From Pedobacter cryoconitis (GTDB lineage: Bacteria > Bacteroidota > Bacteroidia > Sphingobacteriales > Sphingobacteriaceae): a DNA stretch of 64,000 bases. Where the stretch lies: the NCBI RefSeq assembly GCF_014200595.1, contig NZ_JACHCG010000001.1, positions 1,984,001 to 2,048,000 of the forward strand. The letters run 5' to 3'. Below are positions 55,154-63,323 of this stretch, in pieces (position 1 is the stretch's first letter; every line of letters starts with the position of its first letter). The notes below the pieces were generated by a model. That model saw only the letters and a list, made by a program, of their open reading frames with translations, did no database searches and had not been told where the DNA came from. Made by a program: the position numbers and the translations under genes.

Positions 55154-55181
55154 TTGATTTTAAATTTTAGAACAGAATAAG

Positions 55182-56588
55182 ATGACTCATAAATATAACA
55201 AACAGGTTTTTGCTTTACTGGTCGCCGCCACCTTTTTCAGCGCGTGCTCAGTAACGAAAACCTACGAAACACCCAAAGTGAAGACTGATGGATTGTATCG
55301 CGGACAAAATTTAACAGACTCTGCAACTATGGCGTCACAGCCATGGCAGACACTGTTTACAGATCAGAAGCTAAAAGTACTGATTCAAAAAGGTCTGGAT
55401 CAGAATGTGAACCTGAAAAATGCAATCCAGAATATTTTACAGGCTCAGGCTTCTTTGCAGCAGGCAAAACTGGCTTTTCTGCCAACGCTGAGTGCAGATG
55501 CAAATGCCACAAGAAGTAAACAGTCATCTGCGGGTTTAAATTTTCCTCCCGGGATTAATATCAATACGCTGACTAATACTTATAAGTTATCCATGAGTAC
55601 TTCGTGGGAAGCAGATATCTGGGGTAAATTGAGCAGTACTAAACGTGCGGCTTTAGCCAAGTACCTGGAAACAGATGCGGCTAAGAAAGCCGTCCAGACA
55701 CAATTGATTGCTGATATTGCAAATAACTATTATGGATTATTAGCGCTGGATCAGCAGCTGGCTATTACGCAAAAAACACTGGAAAGCAGGATTGCAAATG
55801 TAGAAACGATGAAAGCACTGAAAGAAGGTGCCGTAGTTAATGGTGCAGCTGTAGTACAAAGTGAGGCGAGCCGTTATGCTACTGAAGTTTCTATACCAGA
55901 TTTGAAAAGGAGTATCCGTGAAACAGAGAATGCAATCAGCATATTATTGGCTGAGAGTCCGGGATCTATTGACAGAAGCACTATGGACGCACAAGCTATT
56001 CCCTCAGATTTAGCGACTGGTGTTCCTGCGCAGTTATTGCAGAACCGTCCTGATGTTCAACAGGCTGAACTTGCTTTCAGAGGGGCTTTTGAGAACACGA
56101 ACCTGGCCAAAACTTATTTCTATCCAAGTTTGACTTTAACAGCTTCAGCTGGTTTTTCAAACCTGACTCTGAAAGACTTTTTTGACCATTCTGTCTTCTA
56201 CAATTTAGTAGGTGGGTTGACACAGCCAATTTTCAACCAGGGATTAAACAAAGCACGTTTAAAAACTGCGCAGTCCGCACAAATCCAGGCATTGAATAAC
56301 TTCCAGCAAAGTTTACTGGTTGCGGGGCAGGAGGTTTCCAACGCACTTTATGCTTATCAGACTGCGGTAGAAAAACAAGATTCAAGAGCTAAACAAGTTG
56401 CTGCACTGGTTAAAGCAGTTGATTATACACAGGACTTATTACGCTTTAGCTCTGCTACAAACTATACTGATGTATTAACGTCAGAACAAAGTTTATTAGC
56501 AGCGCAATTGAGCGGTGTAAGTGATCACTTGCAAAAAATGCAGGCTGTGGTTAATCTTTACCGTGCTTTAGGTGGTGGCTGGAAATAG
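55182..56588 (+). CDS. Outer-membrane efflux channel lipoprotein (OprM/NodT-like)
   Basis: A 468-residue channel with lipobox FSAC (Cys21). Typical of OprM-type proteins: LFTDQKLKVLIQKGLDQNVN, WEADIWGKLSSTKRAAL, LLQNRPDVQQAELAFRGAF and GGLTQPIFNQGLNKARLKTA. It forms the trimeric outer-membrane duct of the pump. It is the last gene of the tetR-adaptor-pump-channel operon and ends 3 bp from the convergent NUDIX gene, without a visible terminator between. Confidence 0.95.
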   Translation: MTHKYNKQVFALLVAATFFSACSVTKTYETPKVKTDGLYRGQNLTDSATMASQPWQTLFTDQKLKVLIQKGLDQNVNLKNAIQNILQAQASLQQAKLAFLPTLSADANATRSKQSSAGLNFPPGININTLTNTYKLSMSTSWEADIWGKLSSTKRAALAKYLETDAAKKAVQTQLIADIANNYYGLLALDQQLAITQKTLESRIANVETMKALKEGAVVNGAAVVQSEASRYATEVSIPDLKRSIRETENAISILLAESPGSIDRSTMDAQAIPSDLATGVPAQLLQNRPDVQQAELAFRGAFENTNLAKTYFYPSLTLTASAGFSNLTLKDFFDHSVFYNLVGGLTQPIFNQGLNKARLKTAQSAQIQALNNFQQSLLVAGQEVSNALYAYQTAVEKQDSRAKQVAALVKAVDYTQDLLRFSSATNYTDVLTSEQSLLAAQLSGVSDHLQKMQAVVNLYRALGGGWK

Positions 56589-56591
56589 CGA

Positions 56592-57329
56592 TTACCAATC
56601 GAGCCCTTGCAGGGACTCGTGATATTTCAGAGGATCAAAGCTGTAAAGGTAGGGTGATTTATGCGCCCCGCCTTTACGCAGGTCTTCTTGCTTGATCAGG
56701 ATATCAAAACGCATAATACGGCGATAAAAATTACCTCTGTTTAATGGTTTCCCTAATATAGTTTCATAGAGCTTTTGCAGTTCCGGCAGTGTAAACTTCT
56801 CCGGAAGTAAATTCAGGCCAATTGGTTTATAACTTAGTTGTTGTCTTAATACAGTCAGTGCATTCATATAGATTAATTGATGATCCATCGCCAGTTCCGG
56901 CAAATCATCGATACTTCGCCATTCACAGGTTTCACTATATTCATCAGCAATCACATTTACCTCGGTGTAATCTACAAGCGCGTAAAACCCGGCAGAGATA
57001 AAACGTTGTTTGTACCACAGGTCATCTTCATAGCCCTCAAAAAATCCTTCAGAACGGTTTAAAGCACCAAATACCCCGAATTCTTGCAGGTAAACACGCT
57101 CTGCACCTGTCCGTTCAAGCAAAACACGTTGCGCGGCATCTTGTAAACTTTCATTTTTAAGAATATAACCACCTGGTAATAACCATTTTTGGGCAACATT
57201 CATTTTGAGTAATAAGACTTTAAGCTGGTTTTCATGAAACCCGAATACTACGCTGTCTACGGAGATATGGGGCAAACAATTTTCCCACATCCACTTACTT
57301 TTCTTTATTATGCCCTGATCTAATTTCAT
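56592..57329 (-). CDS. NrtR/AraR-like NUDIX-winged-helix regulator
   Basis: A 245-residue protein with a NUDIX-type domain (about 20-145) and a C-terminal winged helix (about 160-240; FTLPELQKLYETILGKPLNRGNFYRRIMR), the build of NrtR and AraR regulators. The NUDIX box is degenerate: GGYILKNESLQDAAQRVLLERTG has R-V-L-L-E-R where catalytic enzymes have R-E-x-x-E-E. It therefore probably binds rather than hydrolyses a nucleotide or sugar ligand. No target pathway gene is adjacent. Confidence 0.88.
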   Translation of the reverse strand: MKLDQGIIKKSKWMWENCLPHISVDSVVFGFHENQLKVLLLKMNVAQKWLLPGGYILKNESLQDAAQRVLLERTGAERVYLQEFGVFGALNRSEGFFEGYEDDLWYKQRFISAGFYALVDYTEVNVIADEYSETCEWRSIDDLPELAMDHQLIYMNALTVLRQQLSYKPIGLNLLPEKFTLPELQKLYETILGKPLNRGNFYRRIMRFDILIKQEDLRKGGAHKSPYLYSFDPLKYHESLQGLDW

Positions 57330-57386
57330 GATGGGGCAATATAAGAATCTGTTTAAAAAGATCTGGGGAAAATTGGTTAATCGTAT

Positions 57387-57908
57387 TTATTTGAATTCTG
57401 CACTTTCCAGTATTTCTTGCATAATCTGCTCAGATTTCTCTTTTTCGCCTGCTATTAATTTATATTCAATTTCAATATTAAAAATTTTCCTGGTTTTGGG
57501 ATTGTAAACTTTGGCCCTATTGTGGCCTAAAGTTTTAATGTGAAAACTAATATTTAAATAAGAATTACCTTTAATACTTTTAATTTCCGAATTATAATCA
57601 TTCTCAGCTGTAGGTTTCAAATATCTTTCATAAGATTGCTGTTCTGATTGCAAATACTCATAAGATCTTTCTCCATTTACAACTGCAAAACGAAGAATGA
57701 TGTTATCAATCTTGTAAATATCTTTTGTAAGCCTTTTAAAAGCTTCCCCAGTACCGAAAGCACTCATGCTTTCTTTAAATTTCTGGTCATCAAATGCATT
57801 AGCTCCCTTAGGTAGTATAATACTGATTTCGGGACTAAGAAAAATTCTATTTTGTTTGTTAATACTAAAGGATAATATAATTGTTAATAGGACTGTTGCA
57901 ATTTTCAT
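57387..57908 (-). CDS. Secreted hypothetical protein
   Basis: From ATG 57908, which gives signal-like MKIATVLLTIILSFSINKQN, a 173-residue protein. An upstream ATG at 57947 would add 13 residues (MHITHVFYTKFIL) and is less likely. The mature part is mixed alpha/beta (ISIILPKGANAFDDQKFKES; IILRFAVVNGERSYEYLQ; IKSIKGNSYLNISFHIKTLG). I know no family. It overlaps no gene; the divergent truC side begins within 25 bp. Confidence 0.6.
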   Translation of the reverse strand: MKIATVLLTIILSFSINKQNRIFLSPEISIILPKGANAFDDQKFKESMSAFGTGEAFKRLTKDIYKIDNIILRFAVVNGERSYEYLQSEQQSYERYLKPTAENDYNSEIKSIKGNSYLNISFHIKTLGHNRAKVYNPKTRKIFNIEIEYKLIAGEKEKSEQIMQEILESAEFK

Positions 57909-57932
57909 AAGTATAAATTTAGTATAAAAAAC

Positions 57933-58070
57933 ATGGGTAATATGCATGAACCAGGAAAGCAGCGCGCTTTTGAATTAGGAAACCCATTTTATGTTCGATA
58001 TTATTACTACAAATCAGAACTTTCATCTTCTGGAGAATTTATAAAAAGCTATATTCGCGAAAAAAATTAA
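57933..58070 (+). CDS. Possible 45-residue small ORF coupled to truC
   Basis: ATG 57933 opens MGNMHEPGKQRAFELGNPFY, then VRYYYYKSELSS and SYIREKN, ending TAA. That stop overlaps the truC ATG as TAATG, so ribosomes finishing it could restart at truC. No other start for such coupling is seen. It is short and could be chance; the overlap is the only evidence. It would be a leader peptide or a small protein. Confidence 0.35.
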   Translation: MGNMHEPGKQRAFELGNPFYVRYYYYKSELSSSGEFIKSYIREKN

Positions 58071-58747
58071 TGCTTGAAATCGTATACCAGGATGATCATA
58101 TCATTGCGATCAATAAACCACACGGACTACTTGTACATCGTTCCTCCATCGCAACCGATGCGAAAGAATTTGCCTTACAACTCTTAAGAGATCAAGTTAA
58201 CAGACGCGTAAGTCCGGTACACCGGTTAGACAGAAAAACAGGCGGTTTATTATTATTTGCTTTTGAGAAAGATGTTGAAATTGCACTGCATCAGCAGTTT
58301 CAGAATGGAGAAATACAAAAGAAGTATCTTGCAATTGTCAGAGGATATGCTCCTGACAGTCAGGATATAGACTATCCCTTAGTGAAAGAAAACGGTGCAA
58401 TTCAAGAAGCTTTTACTTCGTTTGTTACCCTAAAAAGAGCAGAACTGGATATTCCTTTGGGTCAACACCCTACTTCAAGATACTCTTTAGTAGAAGCAAC
58501 CCCTACAACCGGGCGGATGCACCAGCTTCGCAAACACTTTGCACACATCTTTTACCCAATTATAGGTGACCGTAAGCATGGGTGTAACAAACAAAACAGG
58601 TTCTTCAAAGAGCAGTGGGAAATGACAACGATGCTATTACACGCTTCAGAACTCAGCTTCAAACACCCGGTTACTAAAGAAGATATTCATCTGAAAGCCA
58701 GTGTACACGAAGAATTTAAAAGAGTGATGGATCTGATGAGCTGGTAA
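58070..58747 (+). CDS. truC: tRNA pseudouridine(65) synthase TruC
   Basis: A 225-residue RluA-family enzyme. The catalytic Asp is in HRLDRKTGGLLLF and the TruC-type blocks GRMHQLRKHFAHI, IGDRKHGCNKQNRFF and MLLHASELSFKHP are all present. It isomerises U65 in the T stem of certain tRNAs. Its stop overlaps the start of the lipase-like gene behind (TAATG), so the two are coupled. Confidence 0.9.
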   Translation: MLEIVYQDDHIIAINKPHGLLVHRSSIATDAKEFALQLLRDQVNRRVSPVHRLDRKTGGLLLFAFEKDVEIALHQQFQNGEIQKKYLAIVRGYAPDSQDIDYPLVKENGAIQEAFTSFVTLKRAELDIPLGQHPTSRYSLVEATPTTGRMHQLRKHFAHIFYPIIGDRKHGCNKQNRFFKEQWEMTTMLLHASELSFKHPVTKEDIHLKASVHEEFKRVMDLMSW

Positions 58748-59538
58748 TGAAAATACTATTATCCATTCTTTTACTTTTAGCGGGAGCTGGCAGCTTGTCT
58801 GCACAGCAAAAGCCATCTGTCGTATCAGCAGCCAAATCGCTAACTAGCGTAGTTAAAATGGATACCCTCAACTGGGTCGATCAATCCAGAAAACGCTTTG
58901 TGCCAGTAGCGATTTATGAACCTGAAAAATCTATAGCTTCTCAAAGAAAATTAAATCAGGTCATTATTTTAAGCCATGGTTACGGCCAAAACCAATGGGG
59001 ATCGTATAAAGCGTATAGTTACCTGGCCAATTTTCTGGCCTCAAAAGGTTATACTGTAGTAAGTATTCAACATGAGCTCTCCACAGATGATTTGCTTCCC
59101 ACTACCGGTAAACCGATTGAAACACGCTGGTCGAACTGGGAGCGGGGAGTTCAGAATATTTTATTTGTAATCAGGGAATTGAAAAGAACCAGGCCCGATC
59201 TTGACTATAAACACCTTAACTTAATCGGACATTCCAACGGGGGAGATATGAGCATGCTTTTTGCGACACAACACCCTGAATTAGTGGATAAGGTGATCTC
59301 TCTTGATAACCGGAGAATGCCATTTCCAAGAGTTAGTAAACCCAGGATATACAGTCTGCGCTCTTCAGATCAGCCAGCTGATGAAGGTGTTTTACCTGCA
59401 CCTGATGAACAGCAGCAATTCGGAATAGAGCTTGTGAAGTTAAAAAACACTATACACAATGAAATGGACGACAATGGGAAAGCCTGGCAGCAGGAAGAAA
59501 TTAACCAGTTGGTTTTAGGCTTTTTGTTAAAAAAATGA
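58747..59538 (+). CDS. Secreted alpha/beta hydrolase, lipase/esterase-like
   Basis: A 263-residue protein with signal peptide MKILLSILLLLAGAGSLSAQ. The alpha/beta-hydrolase fold shows HGYGQNQWGSY (oxyanion region), nucleophile elbow GHSNGG (Ser about 167) and a C-terminal His (HNEMDD). The acid residue is not clear. It resembles serine esterases with PET-hydrolase-like signature GHSxGG. It overlaps the truC stop by one base, so is co-translated with it. Confidence 0.82.
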   Translation: MKILLSILLLLAGAGSLSAQQKPSVVSAAKSLTSVVKMDTLNWVDQSRKRFVPVAIYEPEKSIASQRKLNQVIILSHGYGQNQWGSYKAYSYLANFLASKGYTVVSIQHELSTDDLLPTTGKPIETRWSNWERGVQNILFVIRELKRTRPDLDYKHLNLIGHSNGGDMSMLFATQHPELVDKVISLDNRRMPFPRVSKPRIYSLRSSDQPADEGVLPAPDEQQQFGIELVKLKNTIHNEMDDNGKAWQQEEINQLVLGFLLKK

Positions 59539-59545
59539 GCTGGGT

Positions 59546-59971
59546 TCAAACCAGGAATTTCTTTCTCATTTCAAGAGTCGGCACTACACAACTGTTCATT
59601 TGCCCAAACCACGAATACCGGCGGTTGGCAAATAACGTATAACCATAATTCCGGATAGAACGTGGAATAAATTCTATCAGGAACAACAACCATGACCACC
59701 TGCTCTTTAAATGTTTGGCTATGTGAATAATCCCATCAGACTGGGTGAGCACCCTTCTGTTGTTGATCACCACTATACTATTCAGATCTTGCAGGTCTAT
59801 GTGGTGAATTGCTGATAACTCTTTCGCGACATCACTTTGTAAAGAAGCAAAAACGAATCTGTTATGCTGATCGTGACTGATGACATAATTGATATAACTG
59901 TTACAGAAATTACAAATTCCATCAAACAGTATAATATCTTTTTTTCCGGCTAGGTTTAATAACATTGGCAT
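59546..59971 (-). CDS. DCC family (DUF393) thiol-disulfide oxidoreductase-like protein
   Basis: A 141-residue protein with the family motif FDGICNFCNSYINYVI near residue 18 (DxxCxxC) and HDQHNRFVFASLQSDVAKEL. DUF393/DCC proteins are thioredoxin-like and often lie next to HTTM (VKGC-like) membrane proteins. That is the case here: the HTTM-like gene ends 7 bp upstream. It is the last gene of the peptide-system operon and may handle redox steps of the product. Confidence 0.85.
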   Translation of the reverse strand: MPMLLNLAGKKDIILFDGICNFCNSYINYVISHDQHNRFVFASLQSDVAKELSAIHHIDLQDLNSIVVINNRRVLTQSDGIIHIAKHLKSRWSWLLFLIEFIPRSIRNYGYTLFANRRYSWFGQMNSCVVPTLEMRKKFLV

Positions 59972-59978
59972 TTCCTGA

Positions 59979-60800
59979 TTAGTACAAATAAGCTTGAATC
60001 TGGTGATTGATGAAAAACAAAGCAGGGTAAGCAGCCATAAAAGCCCAGAAGAATGAATTTAAGCCCATTATAATAGCCGTAAACAAGTGGAACAGAAAAC
60101 CCCAGATGATAAACACCAGTGCATAATTAAAAGGCAGAATCAAACATAACGGAAATAAGGTTTCCATGATCATCACATTCCAGCACAGAAATACATTCAG
60201 ACCCGGATATTTTTTCATTAATAGTGCAGCCCATTGTGAACCATAAGTTTTAGTTGAAAACACATCCTTAATCGCTGTAGAAGCACGCCATTCTGCCGAA
60301 GCAAGTTTAGCAATACCAGCTACTGTATAAGAAAGACAAGTTTGCAAGCCTATAAACCAAAGACCTATTGTAGCTAAACGTGACCCCGAACCTAAAGGGA
60401 AATGACAAAGAAAAAGTGTGATAATAATCAGCATATTCATCTGATCTGACCCATCACTTCCATAAAAGGTAATCATAGAGCTTGCCAGCAAACTGCAACC
60501 TAGTAATCCAACTAAAATCCAGCCATAAGTACTCTCTAAAGGGAAAAATATCAATCCTATAATAATCACACATCTCAATGCAAAAATAACAGCCAGTCCT
60601 TTCTCATTAAATAATTTGAATAACGGGCTGAAAAATGAATTGTAATCTTTCTTTTCCCAACGTAACTGCATTACATTCCAGGATAGTAAACCTGTAGCAG
60701 AGAAGATCTGTATCTTTTTAATATACTCCATGGTGGAGATAAACAAGCCAATACTTAAAATGATTAAAATGAGCTGATTGGTTTCTATAATAGATATCAT
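59979..60800 (-). CDS. HTTM/SdpB-like multi-pass membrane protein
   Basis: A 273-residue protein with about seven to eight membrane segments. It has the HTTM (vitamin K-dependent carboxylase-like) pattern: IGLQTCLSYTVAGIAKLASA then EWRASTAIKDVF and FLCWNVMIMETLFPLCLILP. SdpB of the Bacillus Sdp toxin system belongs to this superfamily and is needed to mature the SdpC peptide. Gene neighbours (an SdpA-like protein before, DCC protein after) match that module. It would act in the inner membrane on a small peptide, possibly the 104-residue product. No catalytic residues are asserted. Confidence 0.72.
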   Translation of the reverse strand: MISIIETNQLILIILSIGLFISTMEYIKKIQIFSATGLLSWNVMQLRWEKKDYNSFFSPLFKLFNEKGLAVIFALRCVIIIGLIFFPLESTYGWILVGLLGCSLLASSMITFYGSDGSDQMNMLIIITLFLCHFPLGSGSRLATIGLWFIGLQTCLSYTVAGIAKLASAEWRASTAIKDVFSTKTYGSQWAALLMKKYPGLNVFLCWNVMIMETLFPLCLILPFNYALVFIIWGFLFHLFTAIIMGLNSFFWAFMAAYPALFFINHQIQAYLY

Positions 60801-60809
60801 AATTGAAAT

Positions 60810-61358
60810 TTATATTTGGTGAAATACAGACAATAAAATAACAGAAGGCGGGTTTTCTTTCAAATACCCGGAAGTTTCGGCAAGCATAAACTGTCTGTGG
60901 CCAGAGCCGGTTTGGCATTCACAATTACTTACCGCATGCAATACAATCAAATAAGGCATGGAGAACATAAGCAGATCATATCCATTAGCCCCTTTATAAT
61001 GCGGAATACTTGCAATCAGGCTCTGAATTACATCTGATAATATCTTTTTATCCCTTTTATCAGGATTCCAGCACCATGACCATAAAGAACGTTCTTCGGT
61101 AATGTCCATCTCTTCCCATTCACTATTATTCTCTTCATCAATTTTATCTCTGTACAATAAATGATAGTCGCTTTTTCCAGGATTAGGCGCAAAAAACGTC
61201 CATAAGGGGATAAGGCCGAAAATATCAATCGTGTGCCTGATATAGTTAGAAAATTTAGTACTTCTGAACTGGCATAAAATTGTGAGCAAAAACCATATCG
61301 CAAGAAAACTTGCTACTATAGCTTCATAAATGATATTGATGTCTGTATGCGTAGCCAT
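60810..61358 (-). CDS. SdpA-like membrane-anchored protein
   Basis: A 182-residue protein with one N-terminal membrane segment (about 9-30; IIYEAIVASFLAIWFLLTIL) and a second weaker one near 130. The block PLWTFFAPNPGKSDYHLLYR (51-70) is like the W-x-F-F-x-x-N/D-P motif of SdpA/HTTM-associated proteins. Three cysteines (CQ at 29; WCWNPD; NCECQTG) could be redox or metal sites. It lies 9 bp before the HTTM gene. I base the SdpA link on motif recollection and gene order. Confidence 0.6.
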   Translation of the reverse strand: MATHTDINIIYEAIVASFLAIWFLLTILCQFRSTKFSNYIRHTIDIFGLIPLWTFFAPNPGKSDYHLLYRDKIDEENNSEWEEMDITEERSLWSWCWNPDKRDKKILSDVIQSLIASIPHYKGANGYDLLMFSMPYLIVLHAVSNCECQTGSGHRQFMLAETSGYLKENPPSVILLSVFHQI

Positions 61359-61379
61359 ATTGAAGAGGGTTAAATTTTA

Positions 61380-61406
61380 AAGGCGGGTGCAATCAGGCCC
61401 GCCCTT
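61380..61406 (-). terminator. Hairpin between the small-protein gene and the SdpA-like gene
   Basis: aaggcggg (61380-61387) and cccgcc-c-tt (61398-61406) pair with one bulge around a 10-nt loop, 10 bp after the small-protein stop. No strong T run follows. It could be a partial terminator that keeps the small protein in excess, the same layout as at 22892. Confidence 0.6.
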
Positions 61407-61416
61407 AAAACAGTAA

Positions 61417-61731
61417 TTAATTAAACTTTTTACGAAGTTCTATTAGTTGCTGAACATTGATACCAGCTTTAGCATGCTGCTCTAAAGATTTGGTTGCTTC
61501 GTCATGTGTTTCTCTACCTAAAACAGCAGTTGCTACTTCTACGATGTCAGTCACATAAGGAGTTGCTTTTACTACAACTTTAGTAGCCTGAGCTGTTACT
61601 CTTACTACTGCTGTAATAAATGCTTTTACATCTCCGATTTCTGCTTCTACTCCTTTGTGGTCACCTTGCATTTCTGCAATAAGGGCATCAAGTGCAGCTA
61701 ATTCTGCATGTGTTAATTTTAACTTTGCCAT
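61417..61731 (-). CDS. 104-residue helical small protein, candidate peptide precursor
   Basis: MAKLKLTHAELAALDALIAE starts a charged amphipathic helix. MQGDHKG links it to a long hydrophobic stretch without charges of one kind (36-71: VKAFITAVVRVTAQATKVVV, KATPYVTDIVEVATAVLG), and a polar tail ends IELRKKFN. It has no cysteine and no signal peptide. It is first after the response-regulator gene, has its own 144-bp upstream region, and is followed by a hairpin and by SdpAB-like genes. A secreted or membrane-active peptide precursor is one reading; a regulator or chaperone is another. Confidence 0.6.
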   Translation of the reverse strand: MAKLKLTHAELAALDALIAEMQGDHKGVEAEIGDVKAFITAVVRVTAQATKVVVKATPYVTDIVEVATAVLGRETHDEATKSLEQHAKAGINVQQLIELRKKFN

Positions 61732-61826
61732 AATTTAATTTGTTAAATAAAATAGTTTTTTAGGTGCATTCATTGAAGCTTCATTGCACAGCATAAAGGA
61801 CGGGAGATCACAGGAAAATAGCCATA

Positions 61827-61836
61827 GTAGATCTAC
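61827..61836. promoter_or_regulatory. Palindrome upstream of the small-protein gene, candidate response-regulator site
   Basis: GTAGATCTAC is a perfect 10-bp palindrome 96 bp upstream of the small-protein ATG, in the intergenic region after the LuxR-type regulator. A second palindrome, TGAAGCTTCA, lies at 61774-61783. LuxR-type response regulators often bind such dyads. Confidence 0.4.
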
Positions 61837-61875
61837 GCAAAGAAAATAATGAGTAATTCTACTTAGCCAAAAAGG

Positions 61876-62523
61876 TTAAATCAGCCCATTCTTTACAGCG
61901 AACAAAACAAGGCCGGCAGTATTGCGGACACCAATCTTATCAATAAGACGTTGTTTGATACCTTCTACAGAACGGGGACTTAAAAAGATTGCCGAACCAA
62001 TTTCTATGGCTGTTTTCTCATCACAAATTAATTGCAGAACTTCCAGCTCACGTTCTGATAAGGCAACTTTATTTGTAAATGTGGGCTTGAAATTTCCCTT
62101 ATGAATCAACTTTTTGAGCAATGCCTTATTCATCAGCTCATTAAAATAATAACCATGTAAATGTACCGCATAGATTGCCTCCCTGATATCAACAGGATTA
62201 GCATCTTTCAGTAAATAAGCATGTGCGCCAATTTCCATCAGATGAACTACAAAACTATCTTCATCATGTAAAGTGACCGCAATGATTCTGATATGCTCAT
62301 ATTTCTTTCGTATTTGTTTGGTAGCCTCCATACCATCCATTCCCGGCATCCTCAGATCCATCAAAATGACATCTACTTCATTTTGTGCCAATCCATCCAG
62401 CAGCTCAGCACCATTCCCCGCTTCCAGGACTACCTCCATGGTTTCATCCTGATTTAAACCTACTTTTAAGCCATCCCGGAATATTGCATAATCATCTGCT
62501 ATTGCTATTTTTATTCTGCTCAT
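61876..62523 (-). CDS. NarL/LuxR-type response regulator
   Basis: A 215-residue regulator. The receiver domain has the acidic pair ADDY and phospho-acceptor Asp56 (DVILMDLRMPGMDG). The C-terminal LuxR helix-turn-helix (about 150-210) reads LSERELEVLQLICDEKTAIE and IFLSPRSVEGIKQRL. Its ATG overlaps the kinase stop by 4 bp (ATGA), so the pair is co-translated. It likely controls the small-protein and SdpAB-like genes 144 bp downstream. Confidence 0.95.
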   Translation of the reverse strand: MSRIKIAIADDYAIFRDGLKVGLNQDETMEVVLEAGNGAELLDGLAQNEVDVILMDLRMPGMDGMEATKQIRKKYEHIRIIAVTLHDEDSFVVHLMEIGAHAYLLKDANPVDIREAIYAVHLHGYYFNELMNKALLKKLIHKGNFKPTFTNKVALSERELEVLQLICDEKTAIEIGSAIFLSPRSVEGIKQRLIDKIGVRNTAGLVLFAVKNGLI

Positions 62524-63323
62524 ATATTTATCTGGTTAGTTGGAACGTGAATATCAATCTGATAACCTGTTTCCCGTTGGGAGAATATCAGTTCTCCATT
62601 CAGAAATATGGCTCTGTTTTGTATGTTCTTAAGCCCCAGGCCATTTTTCTCAAACCGCAACTCTTCAAAGCGCTGCTGAGTCAGGCCCAGACCATTGTGT
62701 GAAATTTTCATGATTAGTTCCTGACTGGTATATTCAGAAATGATATGAATTTTAGTAGCATTCGCATGCGTAATAATATTATTAAGCAGTTCCTGAATAA
62801 TACGATAAACGCTGATATCATTTTTCATAGGGTAGTGGTGTACATGATCAAGCTCAACTGTAACCACAATCAGGGACTCATGCGTAATTTTTAGAGCGAA
62901 ATGACTAATTGCTTCATTTAGCCCAAACTCCTGCAAAATTGCGGAATGAAGACTGTGGGATATATTTCTCACCTTTTTAATGCCTTCGTCCAGTAATTCC
63001 CTGGCTTTATTATAAATACCCAGATTATATTCTCCCGCACCTAATTTGATACTGTGGAAATGTAATTTTGAAGAGGCCAGAATTGCACCGACTTCATCAT
63101 GCAATTCTTCGGCTATACGATGCCTCTCGGCTTCTTCACTTTTGATTGCCGCTTCTATCAGTTGATTCTTCTGCCGTTCACTTAATGCCTGGAGAGAATT
63201 CTGATACTGTAATTTTTTACGTTGTGTAAATATAAAAATCAGCAAAAAGCTAATAAACAGCAATAGCATTGCCGCAATACCTACTACAAGAAAAAGTCTG
63301 ATATCAATGTTTACCAGATGCAT
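62520..63323 (-). CDS. Sensor histidine kinase (HisKA_3 type)
   Basis: From ATG 63323 (267 residues), with a membrane segment at about 8-30 (IRLFLVVGIAAMLLLFISFL). A longer start at 63377 would overlap the upstream gene by 74 bp instead of 20. The dimerisation/phosphorylation region holds His75 (ERHRIAEELHDEVGAILASS). The HATPase has IQELLNNIITHANAT (N box), NGLGLTQQRFEELRF and GLGLKNIQNRA. It has little extracytoplasmic sequence, so it may sense through the adjacent multi-pass protein. Confidence 0.92.
   Translation of the reverse strand: MHLVNIDIRLFLVVGIAAMLLLFISFLLIFIFTQRKKLQYQNSLQALSERQKNQLIEAAIKSEEAERHRIAEELHDEVGAILASSKLHFHSIKLGAGEYNLGIYNKARELLDEGIKKVRNISHSLHSAILQEFGLNEAISHFALKITHESLIVVTVELDHVHHYPMKNDISVYRIIQELLNNIITHANATKIHIISEYTSQELIMKISHNGLGLTQQRFEELRFEKNGLGLKNIQNRAIFLNGELIFSQRETGYQIDIHVPTNQINI

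Noticed and set aside
61417..61731. Calling the 104-residue protein SdpC
   Set aside because: No signal peptide, no Cys pair and no sequence likeness; only position suggests a precursor.
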